Source: Prochloron sp965198675
GTDB taxonomy: Bacteria > Cyanobacteriota > Cyanobacteriia > Cyanobacteriales > Prochloraceae
Direction of reading: 5' to 3'
DNA length: 64,000 bases
Assembly (NCBI GenBank): GCA_965198675.1
Contig: OZ240666.1
Span: forward strand, 1,984,001 to 2,048,000
The notes beneath the pieces were generated by a model that saw only the letters and a list, made by a program, of their open reading frames with translations, was not told where the DNA came from and did not search any database. A program made the translations under genes and the position numbers. Below are positions 23,745-32,507 of the stretch, piece after piece (positions within the stretch are counted from its first letter, which is position 1; each line of letters opens with the position of its first letter).

Positions 23745-24283
23745 TGCCTTTCCGTTAAAATTACCTATCTAGCACCGAGTATTGTATCTCTTGGCCAAAT
23801 ATTATAGTCCACCGAAGGGGACTTTTCCCCCTAGCCCGGAACTGAGACAGGAAAACAGTACCTCTACCAGGGTACCAGACGTTACCAAAATTGCCCACCC
23901 TACGGGACTTGTTGGTTGATTTTTTTCCATTATAATTACCTGTAGACCACCTGTCCAGTTTATAGAGTTCGGGGTATAATAATCAATTATAGACTACTGT
24001 TGGGTTTCGTTCCTCAACCCAATCTACAGCTCTTATATCAGCGTTTATCAGCGATCGCCATTATCTGCGGTTCACAAAATTCCCCCAAATCCTATGACAA
24101 TAATCAAAAGAAGCAATGCTAGGGTGTGGTCAAAACCCGTTGGTAAAACGTCGATTTTTTAACTCAGAGTAGCCTGTGGCGACAGGGAGTCACGAGACTC
24201 TATCAACTACTTTTGACCACCCTCCTTATCAAGGGGGGTGCCCGATAGGGCGAGGGGCTCAAATCATTTAGGTTTGCTATAAT
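23745..24283. other. Intergenic region, no gene seen
   Basis: About 540 bases. It has a GTTGGGTTTCGTTCCTCAAC repeat block (about 24000-24032), a HIP1 site (24051-24058), an inverted GGTCAAAA/TTTTGACC pair (about 24127 and 24214) and a C/G-run block CCTTATCAAGGGGGGTG. It could hold the promoter of the 24284 gene. Confidence 0.5.
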
Positions 24284-24988
24284 ATGATTAGTGTTAAGAT
24301 GATATCAGATAACCCTCTCAAACAGAAAATGACCTATCCTCCTGCACCTTGGCTCCTTAAAGGGTACGCTTTTTTAACCTTCCATTTAGTTTCCAGCTCC
24401 CGAGGGCGCCTTTTCGTGCCTAAGGAATTAGAGCTAGTTGAACTTCTCCCCGGAAAGACTCTCGGTAGCGTTTATCTCTCTACCTACCAATCTGGTTCCA
24501 TATTAGCCTATAATGAGTTAATAGTTGCCCCAGCTTATGTTCGCTATCAAGGTAAAATGGGAGCTTGGATCTCCCATATTTATGTAGATAATCCAGCTTC
24601 AGTGGCTGGAGGTCGAGAAATTTGGGGATTACCGAAAGAACTAGCGGACTTTGCTTGGGATAAGCATGGGGTCATTGTAACACAAAAAGAACGGGAACTA
24701 TGTAACTTTAGTTACCAAAAAGGACTCTTTTCTTTTACTACCTGGTGGCAACAGCCATTAAAGGGTTATAGTTTTAGCGGTTTGGGTGAGGAGTTACTCT
24801 ATTTTACCAGTAATTTTACATCTCCTCTGGGTTTAACCAAAGGTAAATTAACAATCCCAGCAGATAGTCCTTTTGCCGATTTAAACTTAGGTCAACCCAT
24901 TTTAACCCTCAATTTACCCCAGTTGCATTTAGTTGCTGAGGCACCGGAAGTAGTAGGTGCACTAGGGGGTAGGTTGGGTAGAGCGTAA
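24284..24988 (+). CDS. Acetoacetate decarboxylase family protein
   Basis: 234 residues. YPPAPWLLKGYAF begins the fold, followed by GSVYLSTYQSGSILAYNELI, APAYVRYQGKMGAWISHIYV and VAGGREIWGLPKELADF, which is the pattern of ADC-like beta-barrel proteins (NELI, the central GREIWGLPK). In true acetoacetate decarboxylase the Schiff-base Lys lies in the E-x-x-KK segment. Here the corresponding loop is LPKEL, so activity is uncertain. Cyanobacterial members are often of unknown function. Starts could be at ATG 24284, 24299 or 24329 (MTYPPAP). The last codons (GALGGRLGRA) fall in a GTAGGTTGGGTAGAGCGTAA repeat that supplies the stop. Confidence 0.85.
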   Translation: MISVKMISDNPLKQKMTYPPAPWLLKGYAFLTFHLVSSSRGRLFVPKELELVELLPGKTLGSVYLSTYQSGSILAYNELIVAPAYVRYQGKMGAWISHIYVDNPASVAGGREIWGLPKELADFAWDKHGVIVTQKERELCNFSYQKGLFSFTTWWQQPLKGYSFSGLGEELLYFTSNFTSPLGLTKGKLTIPADSPFADLNLGQPILTLNLPQLHLVAEAPEVVGALGGRLGRA

Positions 24989-25110
24989 GCGTTACCAGTT
25001 ACCAGTTACCAGTTACCAGTTACCAGTTACCAGTTACCAGTTAGCAGTTAGCAGTTAGCAGTGACCAGTTACCAGTGACCAGTTAGCAGTTAGCAGTTAG
25101 CAGTGACCAG

Positions 25111-25338
25111 TTATGAGGTAACAGGTAATATGTAAATGAATTGCAGTCAGAAAGCGGATTTTAACATTTCTCGCCTCAACGAGACCAACTCACTTGGGTG
25201 TATCAATCCCCGTTGCTGTGCTATATAACCTCTCTGCGCCTCTGCGCCTCTGCGTGAAACCATGCTTTAATTATCTTATCCAACAATAAAACAACTCCAA
25301 TGTCAGAATCAACCATAGAATCAGTCCTACACCAGTGA
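25111..25338 (+). promoter_or_regulatory. Duplicated acs leader, copy 1, with 12-codon decoy frame
   Basis: TTATGAGGTAACAGGTAATA to the copied acs start at 25300. The frame MSESTIESVLHQ stops at TGA (25336-25338) as soon as the 7-bp array begins. Upstream are ATGAATTGCAGTCAG, CTCACTTGGGTG and CTCTGCGCCTCTGCGTGAAA segments as in the native leader. It has one base fewer than the other copies (AATCCCCG against AATCGCCCG). Confidence 0.9.
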
Positions 25339-25433
25339 CCAGTGACCAGTGACCAGTTACCAGTTACCAGTGACCAGTGACCAGTGACCAGTTAGCAGTG
25401 ACCAGTTAGCAGTTACCAGTTAGCAGTTACCAG

Positions 25434-25683
25434 TTATGAGGTAACAGGTAATATGTAAATGAATTGCAGTCAGAAAGCGGATTTTAACATTTCTCGCCTC
25501 AACGAGACCAACTCACTTGGGTGTATCAATCGCCCGTTGCTGTGCTATATAACCTCTCTGCGCCTCTGCGCCTCTGCGTGAAACCATGCTTTAATTATCT
25601 TATCCAACAATAAAACAACTCCAATGTCAGAATCAACCATAGAATCAGTCCTACACCAGTTACCAGTGACCAGTGACCAGTGA
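25434..25683 (+). promoter_or_regulatory. Duplicated acs leader, copy 2, with 19-codon decoy frame
   Basis: Same leader. The copied start is at 25624. The frame runs MSESTIESVLHQLPVTSDQ and ends in TGA inside the 7-bp array. Confidence 0.9.
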
Positions 25684-25757
25684 CCAGTGACCAGTGACCA
25701 GTGACCAGTGACCAGTGACCAGTGACCAGTTAGCAGTTACCAGTTAGCAGTTACCAG

Positions 25758-26007
25758 TTATGAGGTAACAGGTAATATGTAAATGAATTGCAGTCAGAAA
25801 GCGGATTTTAACATTTCTCGCCTCAACGAGACCAACTCACTTGGGTGTATCAATCGCCCGTTGCTGTGCTATATAACCTCTCTGCGCCTCTGCGCCTCTG
25901 CGTGAAACCATGCTTTAATTATCTTATCCAACAATAAAACAACTCCAATGTCAGAATCAACCATAGAATCAGTCCTACACCAGTTACCAGTGACCAGTGA
26001 CCAGTGA
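25758..26007 (+). promoter_or_regulatory. Duplicated acs leader, copy 3, with 19-codon decoy frame
   Basis: Identical to copy 2 through the decoy. The copied start is at 25948 and the stop at 26005-26007. The array that follows is longer (about 140 bases), which explains the larger distance to the native leader. Confidence 0.9.
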
Positions 26008-26123
26008 CCAGTGACCAGTTACCAGTTAGCAGTTAGCAGTGACCAGTGACCAGTGACCAGTTACCAGTTAGCAGTTAGCAGTGACCAGTGACCAGTGACC
26101 AGTTACCAGTTACCAGTTACCAG

Positions 26124-26313
26124 TTATGAGGTAACAGGTAATATGTAAATGAATTGCAGTCAGAAAGCGGATTTTAACATTTCTCGCCTCAACGAGACCA
26201 ACTCACTTGGGTGTATCAATCGCCCGTTGCTGTGCTATATAACCTCTCTGCGCCTCTGCGCCTCTGCGTGAAACCATGCTTTAATTATCTTATCCAACAA
26301 TAAAACAACTCCA
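26124..26313 (+). promoter_or_regulatory. Native acs leader
   Basis: Same sequence as the three upstream copies, running directly into the real acs gene. CAACAATAAAACAACTCCA precedes the ATG and there is no strong purine-rich ribosome site. A 7-bp array ends only at 26123, so the native promoter must lie within these 190 bases or in one of the upstream copies. Confidence 0.75.
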
Positions 26314-28284
26314 ATGTCAGAATCAACCATAGAATCAGTCCTGCAAGAAAAACGCTTATTTAACCCCCCCAGGGATTTTTCCTCACGGGCTACTATTGGA
26401 AGTAGCCAACACTATGAGGAACTCTATCAGAAAGCTAGTTCCAACCCGGAGCAGTTTTGGGCAGAATTAGCCCAACAGGAACTACACTGGTTTCAACCAT
26501 GGGATAAAATACTGGACTGGAAACCTCCTTTTGCCCAATGGTTCGTCAACGGTAAGATTAACATAGCCTATAATTGCCTCGACAGACATCTTACTACTGG
26601 GCGACGCAATAAAGCAGCTTTAATTTGGGAAGGAGAACCGGGAGACAGTCGCACCCTTACCTACGCTCAACTTCATCGGGAAGTTTGTCAAATGGCTAAC
26701 GCTATGAAGCACTTGGGAGTGTGTAAAGGGGATCGGGTGGGTATTTATATGCCCATGATACCGGAAGCAGCCATCGCCATGCTAGCCTGTGCAAGAATTG
26801 GTGCTCCTCATACGGTAGTTTTTGGCGGTTTCAGTGCCCAAGCCCTGCAAGACAGACTCCTAGACGCAGAAGCTAAGTTAGTGGTCACTGCTGACGGAGG
26901 CTATCGTAAGGATAAAATTATCCCTTTAAAGGCTCAAGTAGATAAAGCACTGGCTGATAATGGAGTCCCTAGTGTAACTAATGTGCTGGTGGTACAACGG
27001 ACGAAAGAAGAGGTGAGTATGGAATCGGGAAGAGACCATTGGTGGCACGAGGTGCAACCAGAAATGTCTGGACACTGTCCTGCTGAGACCATGGATAGTG
27101 AGGATATGCTCTTCATCCTCTATACTAGTGGTACCACGGGAAAGCCTAAGGGAGTGGTTCACACCACGGGGGGCTATAATTTATACACCCACATGACCAC
27201 CAAGTGGATCTTCGACCTTCAGGAGACTGATGTATATTGGTGTACTGCGGATGTGGGTTGGATAACGGGACACAGTTATATTGTCTATGGTCCCCTTTCC
27301 AACGGTGCCACTAGTTTAATGTACGAAGGAGTACCCCGTCCTTCTAATCCCGGTTGTTTCTGGGATATAGTGGAGAAATATGGGGTGAATATCTTCTATA
27401 CTGCCCCCACAGCCATTCGTGCTTTTATTAAGATGGGAGAAGACCTCCCTAAGGCACGAGATTTATCTTCCCTACGACTCTTGGGAACCGTAGGGGAGCC
27501 GATTAACCCTTCAGCCTGGATGTGGTACCATGAAGTTATTGGTGGATCCCGGTGTCCTATTGTCGATACCTGGTGGCAGACGGAAACGGGAGGGATAATG
27601 ATAACCCCTTTACCTGGTGCCACCCCCACCAAACCAGGTTCCGCTACTCGTCCTTTTCCCGGTATTCTAGTGGATGTGGTAGACTTAGATGGGGACCCGG
27701 TGGAAGATAATCAAGGAGGATATTTAGTAATAAAGCATCCTTGGCCCAGTATGATGCGGACAGTATACAAGAATCCTGACCGCTTCCGTCGCACTTATTG
27801 GCAACCTATCTCCCCCCGAGACAACCAACATTTCTACTTTGCTGGAGACGGAGCCAAGCGAGATGAAGACGGTTATTACTGGGTTATGGGTCGAGTGGAC
27901 GACGTGATTAACGTTTCTGGCCATCGTTTGGGTACCATGGAGGTAGAATCAGCCTTAGTATCTCATCGGGCAGTAGCAGAAGCAGCGGTAGTAGGGCGAC
28001 CTGATGAAGTGAAGGGAGAGGATATCTTTGCCTTTGTCACGTTGGAAGGGAATTATACTGGTTCTGAGTCATTGGTACAAGAACTGAAACAACATGTGGT
28101 GCAGGAAATAGGGGCGATCGCCCGTCCTGGAGAGATTCGCTTCACCGACGCTATGCCCAAAACTCGTTCTGGGAAGATTATGCGACGTTTATTGCGTAAT
28201 TTAGCTGCTGGGGAAGAGATAGGAGGGGATACTTCTACTTTAGAAGACCGCAGTGTTTTGGATAAATTACGCAGTGACCAGTGA
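26314..28284 (+). CDS. acs: Acetyl-CoA synthetase
   Basis: 656 residues, the normal length of AMP-forming acetate-CoA ligase. Conserved parts are YAQLHREVCQMANAMKHLGV, the AMP-binding loop LYTSGTTGKPKGVVH, WCTADVGWITGHSYIVYGPL, DTWWQTETGGIMITPLPG (acetate pocket Trp) and, in the C-terminal domain, GRVDDVINVSGHRLGTMEVE and PKTRSGKIMRR with the acetylatable Lys. It activates acetate or propionate to the CoA thioester. The last residues RSDQ and the TGA are supplied by the start of a 7-bp array. The leader is amplified upstream (25.1-26.3 kb). Confidence 0.97.
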   Translation: MSESTIESVLQEKRLFNPPRDFSSRATIGSSQHYEELYQKASSNPEQFWAELAQQELHWFQPWDKILDWKPPFAQWFVNGKINIAYNCLDRHLTTGRRNKAALIWEGEPGDSRTLTYAQLHREVCQMANAMKHLGVCKGDRVGIYMPMIPEAAIAMLACARIGAPHTVVFGGFSAQALQDRLLDAEAKLVVTADGGYRKDKIIPLKAQVDKALADNGVPSVTNVLVVQRTKEEVSMESGRDHWWHEVQPEMSGHCPAETMDSEDMLFILYTSGTTGKPKGVVHTTGGYNLYTHMTTKWIFDLQETDVYWCTADVGWITGHSYIVYGPLSNGATSLMYEGVPRPSNPGCFWDIVEKYGVNIFYTAPTAIRAFIKMGEDLPKARDLSSLRLLGTVGEPINPSAWMWYHEVIGGSRCPIVDTWWQTETGGIMITPLPGATPTKPGSATRPFPGILVDVVDLDGDPVEDNQGGYLVIKHPWPSMMRTVYKNPDRFRRTYWQPISPRDNQHFYFAGDGAKRDEDGYYWVMGRVDDVINVSGHRLGTMEVESALVSHRAVAEAAVVGRPDEVKGEDIFAFVTLEGNYTGSESLVQELKQHVVQEIGAIARPGEIRFTDAMPKTRSGKIMRRLLRNLAAGEEIGGDTSTLEDRSVLDKLRSDQ

Positions 28285-28363
28285 CCAGTGACCAGTTACC
28301 AGTGACCAGTTACCAGTTACCAGTTACCAGTTACCAGTTACCAGTTACCAGTAATCAGTTACC
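28271..28363. repeat. 7-bp array bridging acs and the sulfotransferase remnant
   Basis: Three GTGACCA units, then mixed GTTACCA units (about nine). The GTTACCA run has no stop in one frame and encodes QLPVTSY repeats, which creates a continuous frame from 28281 into the next gene. Confidence 0.9.
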
Positions 28364-28391
28364 AGAGTTAGACAACAAAAATGGAGATGTG

Positions 28392-28949
28392 ATGCCTTCT
28401 TTAAACCAAATGATGCTCCAGGTAAGAGTACGTTCAAAGAGATTATATCGGCAAGCAACTTGGCACCTCCGTAGTCTACCAAATTTCATCGTAATTGGAG
28501 CAAATAAATCTGGAACTACAAGCTTGTATTTCTATTTGAGTCAACATCCTCAGCTTTTGCCGTCATCGACGAAAGAAGTCCATTTTTTCGATGGAGGAGG
28601 GACAAAGTCCAATATTAACACTTTTCCAAAAGGACCATCCTGGTATCGTAGTCACTTTCCGTTGAAAAAAGACATGCTTCCTCATCAAAAGACCTTTGAA
28701 GCATCGCCTAGTTACATTTGCCATCCTCTAGTTCCAAGACGTATTTTTGAGCTTCTCCCCGACGTAAAGATTATTGCTCTCTTGAGAAATCCAACAGAGA
28801 GGGCCATAGCTCACTTTTTCTGGAAAAAGAAGGTCCGTAGGGTGGGCATTGCCCACCAAGTTTTCCCGCCGCAGAGGAAGTATGAATTTTACCAATTTCA
28901 ACTAATTGAGGATAAAAGATACCAAAGAAAGTGGATAATATATAGATAA
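28392..28949 (+). pseudogene. Sulfotransferase, truncated by a palindromic repeat
   Basis: 185 codons from ATG 28392 (GGAGATGTG before it). The frame is open upstream to 28281, but that part is only repeat (QLPVTSY). FIVIGANKSGTTSLYFYLS (residues 32-50) is the 5'-phosphosulfate loop for PAPS, KEVHFFD follows, and IIALLRNPTERAIAHFFWK is the 3'-phosphate loop with Arg-Asn-Pro. Typical members have about 290-300 residues. Here the homology ends right where the palindrome GGGTGGGCATTGCCCACC (28841-28857) begins, followed by about 30 unrelated residues. The C-terminal third is lost. Confidence 0.8.
28837..28857. repeat. GTGGGCATTGCCCAC palindrome, copy 1
   Basis: GTAGGGTGGGCATTGCCCACC, here within the broken sulfotransferase frame. 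The same block lies at 63066-63086 after ileS, and a fragment at about 5339-5350. Confidence 0.85.
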
Positions 28950-28971
28950 CGTATTCGCTAGGTTCGTAACA

Positions 28972-29135
28972 TGGAGAAAAAAAAGTTTACTTATTGGCAA
29001 GAGGACGATATGTGGTTAGGATACCTGGAAGAATATCCTGATTATTGGACTCAAGGAGAGACTGAAGCTGAATTGAGAGAGAACCTTTTGGACATATATA
29101 AAGACTTGACTAATGGAGCAGTATTAAAATGCTAA
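28972..29135 (+). pseudogene. HicB-like antitoxin, second copy, frameshifted in an A run
   Basis: ATG GAG is followed by seven A bases (28978-28984). With eight the frame would read MEKKKFTYWQEDDMWLGYLE and continue to a TAA at 29133-29135 (LTNGAVLKC). With seven it runs out of frame and stops after about 15 codons. The 51-codon protein is otherwise a close paralogue of the HicB at 14652-14807. Polymerase slippage on the A run could restore some product. No HicA gene is nearby. Confidence 0.75.
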
Positions 29136-29239
29136 GTGATACCTAAAGTCTTCGGTGCGTTAAGGATTTCCTCTCTGCACCTCTGCGCCTCTGCGTGAAA
29201 CAATTGCGTTGCGGGAGCAAGGCTTGCGCCCCTACAAAT

Positions 29240-30229
29240 CTATTTCAAATCTGCCAATTTAATTCGGGGGTCAACCGCTTTCAGCAACAAGTCAGCCAGC
29301 AAATTCCCCACAATTAACATAGTAGCACCCATCATCAAACTTCCCATGACTAAATAGATATCTTGTCCTTGCACTGCTTGCAAAATCAAACGCCCTAAAC
29401 CCGGCCAATTGAAGAAAAACTCCGCAATAAAGGCACCCCCCAGCAAGCTAGCAAATTCAAAACCCAACAGGGTAATTAAAGGATTTACAGCATTGCGCAA
29501 AGCGTGAACGTAAATAACCCTATCTTCTGGTAATCCTTTGGCCCGGGCAGTTTGAATGTAATCTTGACGCAGCACGTCTAATAATTGTCCCCGAGTCAAC
29601 CGTTGCAGTCCTGCAAAACTGGTGATACTCAGGGCTATAGTAGGTAATATCATGTGCCAACCGATATCGATAACTTTACCTAATGGGGATAAATAGTTAT
29701 AATTGATACTGGTCATTCCTCCTATGGGAAACAGGGGGGAAAGATTCTGAGCCACAAATAATAATAATAGGGCTGTGATAAAACTGGGAAATCCCTGTCC
29801 GAAATAGCTGAGAACCCGCAATAATTTGTCTAGGATGGTGTTTTGCTTTACTGCACTAATTATCCCTAAAGGAATGGCGATCGCCCATGTTACTATAATG
29901 GAAGTAACTGCTAACAACAGAGTAGCTGGTATTCTTTCCAACAGCAAGGAGGAGACCGAACGCCAATAGACAAAACTGGTACCGAAGTCAAAGTGAGTCA
30001 CTACCCGCCACAACCAGCTCCCATATTGAACCAAGGGGGGTTTGTCTAAACCGAATTGTCTTATCAGTTCTTCCAATCTCTCCGGGGAAATTTGCGGATT
30101 AAGGCGCAAAGTATCCAAATAGTTACCTGGAGCTAATTGAATTATGGTAAAACTGAGGGCAGATGCTAAAAACAAGGTCAAAATCGCCTGTCCCAGTCGC
30201 TTGAGGACATAGAGCAATGTTTCATTCAT
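29240..30229 (-). CDS. Oligopeptide/nickel-type ABC transporter permease
   Basis: 329 residues with about six membrane helices. The N-terminus (YVLKRLGQAILTLFLASALSF) and TIIQLAPGN are typical of DppB/OppB permeases. The EAA loop, RARAKGL-like IQTARAKGLPEDRVIYVHALRNAV, contacts the ATPase. It ends NWPGLGRLILQAVQGQDIY and ADLLLKAVDPRI, the family's final segments. Related permeases import peptides, nickel or glutathione. Partner genes (binding protein, second permease, ATPases) are not in the window, which is common in cyanobacteria. It lies 32 bases after apt on the same strand and may be co-transcribed. Confidence 0.9.
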   Translation of the reverse strand: MNETLLYVLKRLGQAILTLFLASALSFTIIQLAPGNYLDTLRLNPQISPERLEELIRQFGLDKPPLVQYGSWLWRVVTHFDFGTSFVYWRSVSSLLLERIPATLLLAVTSIIVTWAIAIPLGIISAVKQNTILDKLLRVLSYFGQGFPSFITALLLLFVAQNLSPLFPIGGMTSINYNYLSPLGKVIDIGWHMILPTIALSITSFAGLQRLTRGQLLDVLRQDYIQTARAKGLPEDRVIYVHALRNAVNPLITLLGFEFASLLGGAFIAEFFFNWPGLGRLILQAVQGQDIYLVMGSLMMGATMLIVGNLLADLLLKAVDPRIKLADLK

Positions 30230-30261
30230 TATATAAATATATAAAGTTGAGTTATGATTTA

Positions 30262-30780
30262 TTAATATTCAATGAGAGTAATAATCGGTACTTCTGGCAG
30301 TTTTTGTCGCCCGCCCAAATCCTTTAACTCAATGATAAAGGCAAAACACAAGATTTCGCAGTCCAATTTCCTCAACAAGTCTGCTGTAGCTTTAGCTGTA
30401 CCCCCAGTGGCAATCAAATCGTCTACAATCGCTACTTTAGCTCCCGATTCTACAGCATCTTGATGAATTTCCAGGCGATCGGTACCATATTCCAAATCAT
30501 ACTCTACCCTATGAACTGCTGCCGGCAGTTTCCCAGGTTTGCGCACAGGAATAAATCCCGCGTTGAGCTTATAAGCTAGGGTTGGACCGAAAATAAAGCC
30601 TCGGGACTCCATTCCCACAATATAATCAGGGAACAAACCAGTCGTGGTAAATTTAGCAGACAGACTGTCTATAGTGTAGCGCAGTCCTTCAGCATTCTTG
30701 AGCAGGGTGGTAATATCCCGAAAGAGAATAGAAGGTTTGGGAAAGTCGGGTATATCGCGAATGAGAGATTTGAGATCCAT
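30262..30780 (-). CDS. apt: Adenine phosphoribosyltransferase
   Basis: 172 residues, normal length. FRDITTLLKNAEGL and GMESRGFIFGPTLAYKL open the fold, VRKPGKLPAAVHRVEYDLEYG is the flexible-loop region, and VAIVDDLIATGGTAKATADL (about 120-139) is the PRPP-binding loop with acidic DD. It converts adenine plus PRPP to AMP, in the cytoplasm. A short GTTACCA pair lies just before the start (30788-30806). The permease gene follows downstream. Confidence 0.96.
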   Translation of the reverse strand: MDLKSLIRDIPDFPKPSILFRDITTLLKNAEGLRYTIDSLSAKFTTTGLFPDYIVGMESRGFIFGPTLAYKLNAGFIPVRKPGKLPAAVHRVEYDLEYGTDRLEIHQDAVESGAKVAIVDDLIATGGTAKATADLLRKLDCEILCFAFIIELKDLGGRQKLPEVPIITLIEY

Positions 30781-31008
30781 CTTTATAACAGTTACCAGTT
30801 ACCAGCTTTTGAGGGGTGTGGGGTGTGGGATACCCACAGCGCCCGCCCTCAAATGAAAGATAAGAAACTACTGAATCGCTTGATAGTTGCTAGTTTTAGC
30901 CTCGTACCCGTGATTGAAGTTTCTGTCCAGTTACCACTTGATTATGGCATTATGGCACGCCCAGTGAGATTTTCCGCTATTGGTGAAAAGATTAAGATAA
31001 AAAATAAG

Positions 31009-31611
31009 ATGAGTGATGAATCTACCTTAATGTCCCAACCCCCAATTTTGTCCAGTCTCGCGGACATTCCCTCTGTAACCCAATGTTCGGTGCGAACTGC
31101 ACAGCGGCTGGATCTAATGCTGCTAGCTCTGGAAGCCTTGGCAATAGGAGGAGCAGAACGAATGCTGGTCGCTGCTAAAAGGTTACAATTAGAGAATATA
31201 ATTAAAAACCGAGTGTTAGTCTGGCGTTTGCGCTGTACTAATCCCTGGCGTCGTTCCTACCACCGCCAACCCCTTACCCTGGAACAAGCTAAAGCTTTTG
31301 TCATCATTCTCACGGATCAGGTCCGCCAACGGTCGACTTTAATTCGCCAGCTACTCTTAGCAGAACAGCAAATGCTCCAGAAGGGGTTGCCCGTGGGACA
31401 CCATTTTCGCCTCTCGGAGTATCTGGAAAGGTTTAGTTCTCACTATAGAGCCAGAATGAATCCCCGCCGTGCTAAGGTAGAGATATATCTCTCCTCAGAG
31501 GAAAAATTGAACGCCCTCGCTCTGGATCTGTTAAATAAGCTATTGTTTTGTACGGGAACCCAAGGGAAGTCGCGGTTTTGGTTTAGTTTGTTTGATGGGG
31601 AGATAAAATGA
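31009..31611 (+). CDS. DUF3038 protein
   Basis: 200 residues from ATG 31009. The frame is open from 30823, but that stretch is repeat-like (VSVQLPLDYG...) and shares bases with repeats near 6940. The core LDLMLLALEALAIGGAERML, then VLVWRLRCTNPWRRSY and RFSSHYRARMNPRRA is the DUF3038 pattern, restricted to cyanobacteria. No signal peptide or helix. Its stop overlaps the start of the DUF4335 gene (ATGA, 31608-31611), which is the usual pair. Function is unknown. Confidence 0.85.
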   Translation: MSDESTLMSQPPILSSLADIPSVTQCSVRTAQRLDLMLLALEALAIGGAERMLVAAKRLQLENIIKNRVLVWRLRCTNPWRRSYHRQPLTLEQAKAFVIILTDQVRQRSTLIRQLLLAEQQMLQKGLPVGHHFRLSEYLERFSSHYRARMNPRRAKVEIYLSSEEKLNALALDLLNKLLFCTGTQGKSRFWFSLFDGEIK

Positions 31612-32360
31612 CAATTCGACGCCAATACAGTTTACCTAATTGCACGCTGATTTTAGATGGTTTTAGCGAGGATAGTACCCAGAAGATGTCCATTTTGCTC
31701 AATGCTCAATGCTATTTTATGGGTGTGAACCAAGTCCTCAGCGGTGGTAAAGTATTTTTGACCAGTCTGGTAGAGACGGTGAGTGCTTATGGACAGGGGT
31801 GCTTGAGTGGACTGTATCTCCCCCAAGCGGAACCAGGAAAGGAAGAGAAGGGAAAAGTGTCCATAGAACCTGTCCCAGGTAAACATTTACATCGCTTAAC
31901 TTGGGAACCCCCCTCAGAGGAAAAGAATGTGGAAGTTGAGCTGACAACGGTGCAGTTATTCGACTTGCTGGAAGCGGTGGATCGGTTGTTGACAGATCCC
32001 CAGACTTTACCAGATTTGACTTTGCAGTTGCAATCAGTGAGTAAGCGCTATCGTCAGAGAGAAGAACCGCTCCTACAGCGCGCTACTCCACCGATTTTGG
32101 GCATTGGTAGTTTTGTACTGGCGGCGATGGCTTTCGTCTTCCTCCCTGTTCCAGAAGTACCCAAACCGGAAGAACCCAAACCAGAGGAAAGAACCACTGA
32201 GACTGTGCCCCTAGAAGGTACTCCTACTACTATTCCTATTACTATTCCTCCCCCGGAACCTTCTCTATCTCCTGAAACTCCCGAACCTACTGTTTCTCCT
32301 CAATCAGTGGGGGGGCTCAGACCCAAAGAAGAACATTCATGGTACGAGGTTACTGCCTGA
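31608..32360 (+). CDS. DUF4335 protein
   Basis: 250 residues. YSLPNCTLILDGFSE starts the domain, followed by LNAQCYFMGVNQVLSGGKVF and SAYGQGCLSGLY, the conserved DUF4335 segments. HRLTWEPPSEEKNVEVELTT and TTVQLFDLLEAVDRLL follow. Near residue 165-180 is a hydrophobic helix (ILGIGSFVLAAMAFVFL) and then a Pro/Glu-rich low-complexity tail. The protein is thus probably anchored in a membrane with the tail on the other side. It starts inside the stop of the DUF3038 gene, so the two are translationally coupled. Function is unknown. A 42-bp repeat (32352-32393) overlaps its last codons. Confidence 0.85.
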   Translation: MTIRRQYSLPNCTLILDGFSEDSTQKMSILLNAQCYFMGVNQVLSGGKVFLTSLVETVSAYGQGCLSGLYLPQAEPGKEEKGKVSIEPVPGKHLHRLTWEPPSEEKNVEVELTTVQLFDLLEAVDRLLTDPQTLPDLTLQLQSVSKRYRQREEPLLQRATPPILGIGSFVLAAMAFVFLPVPEVPKPEEPKPEERTTETVPLEGTPTTIPITIPPPEPSLSPETPEPTVSPQSVGGLRPKEEHSWYEVTA

Positions 32361-32393
32361 CTGCCCCGGTTGGCATGAGCAGGACTGGTAACT
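32352..32393. repeat. 42-bp repeat, copy 1
   Basis: ACTGCCTGACTGCCCCGGTT and GGCATGAGCAGGACTGGTAA in sequence. Identical copy at 34581-34622. Here it contains the DUF4335 stop codon (TGA). It is followed by a CCCAACAGCGATCGC block. Confidence 0.85.
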
Positions 32394-32507
32394 ACTGATA
32401 GTTTAGAAGAGTTGGTTTAGGATAAATAAATGTTTTATGTGTAGGTTGGGCCCACAGGCAACTGTCGGGGCACGAAACCCAACAGCGATCGCCACCAACA
32501 TTTCTAG

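Larger units (their letters stand above)
24989..26123. repeat. Tandem array: three acs-leader copies joined by 7-bp arrays
   Basis: Starts with GTTACCAGTTACCA units, then alternates a leader of about 220 bp with arrays of GTGACCA, GTTACCA and GTTAGCA (about 24992-25110, 25334-25433, 25658-25757, 25982-26123). Distance between leader copies is 323, 324 and 366 bases. Confidence 0.95.

Noticed and set aside
24989..26123. Regular short repeats that might be a CRISPR array
   Set aside because: The repeat unit is 7 bp without spacers, the longer unit is a 220-bp leader with acs codons, and no cas genes are present.
28281..28391. N-terminal extension of the sulfotransferase
   Set aside because: It is entirely GTTACCA repeat sequence, and the family start fits the ATG at 28392.
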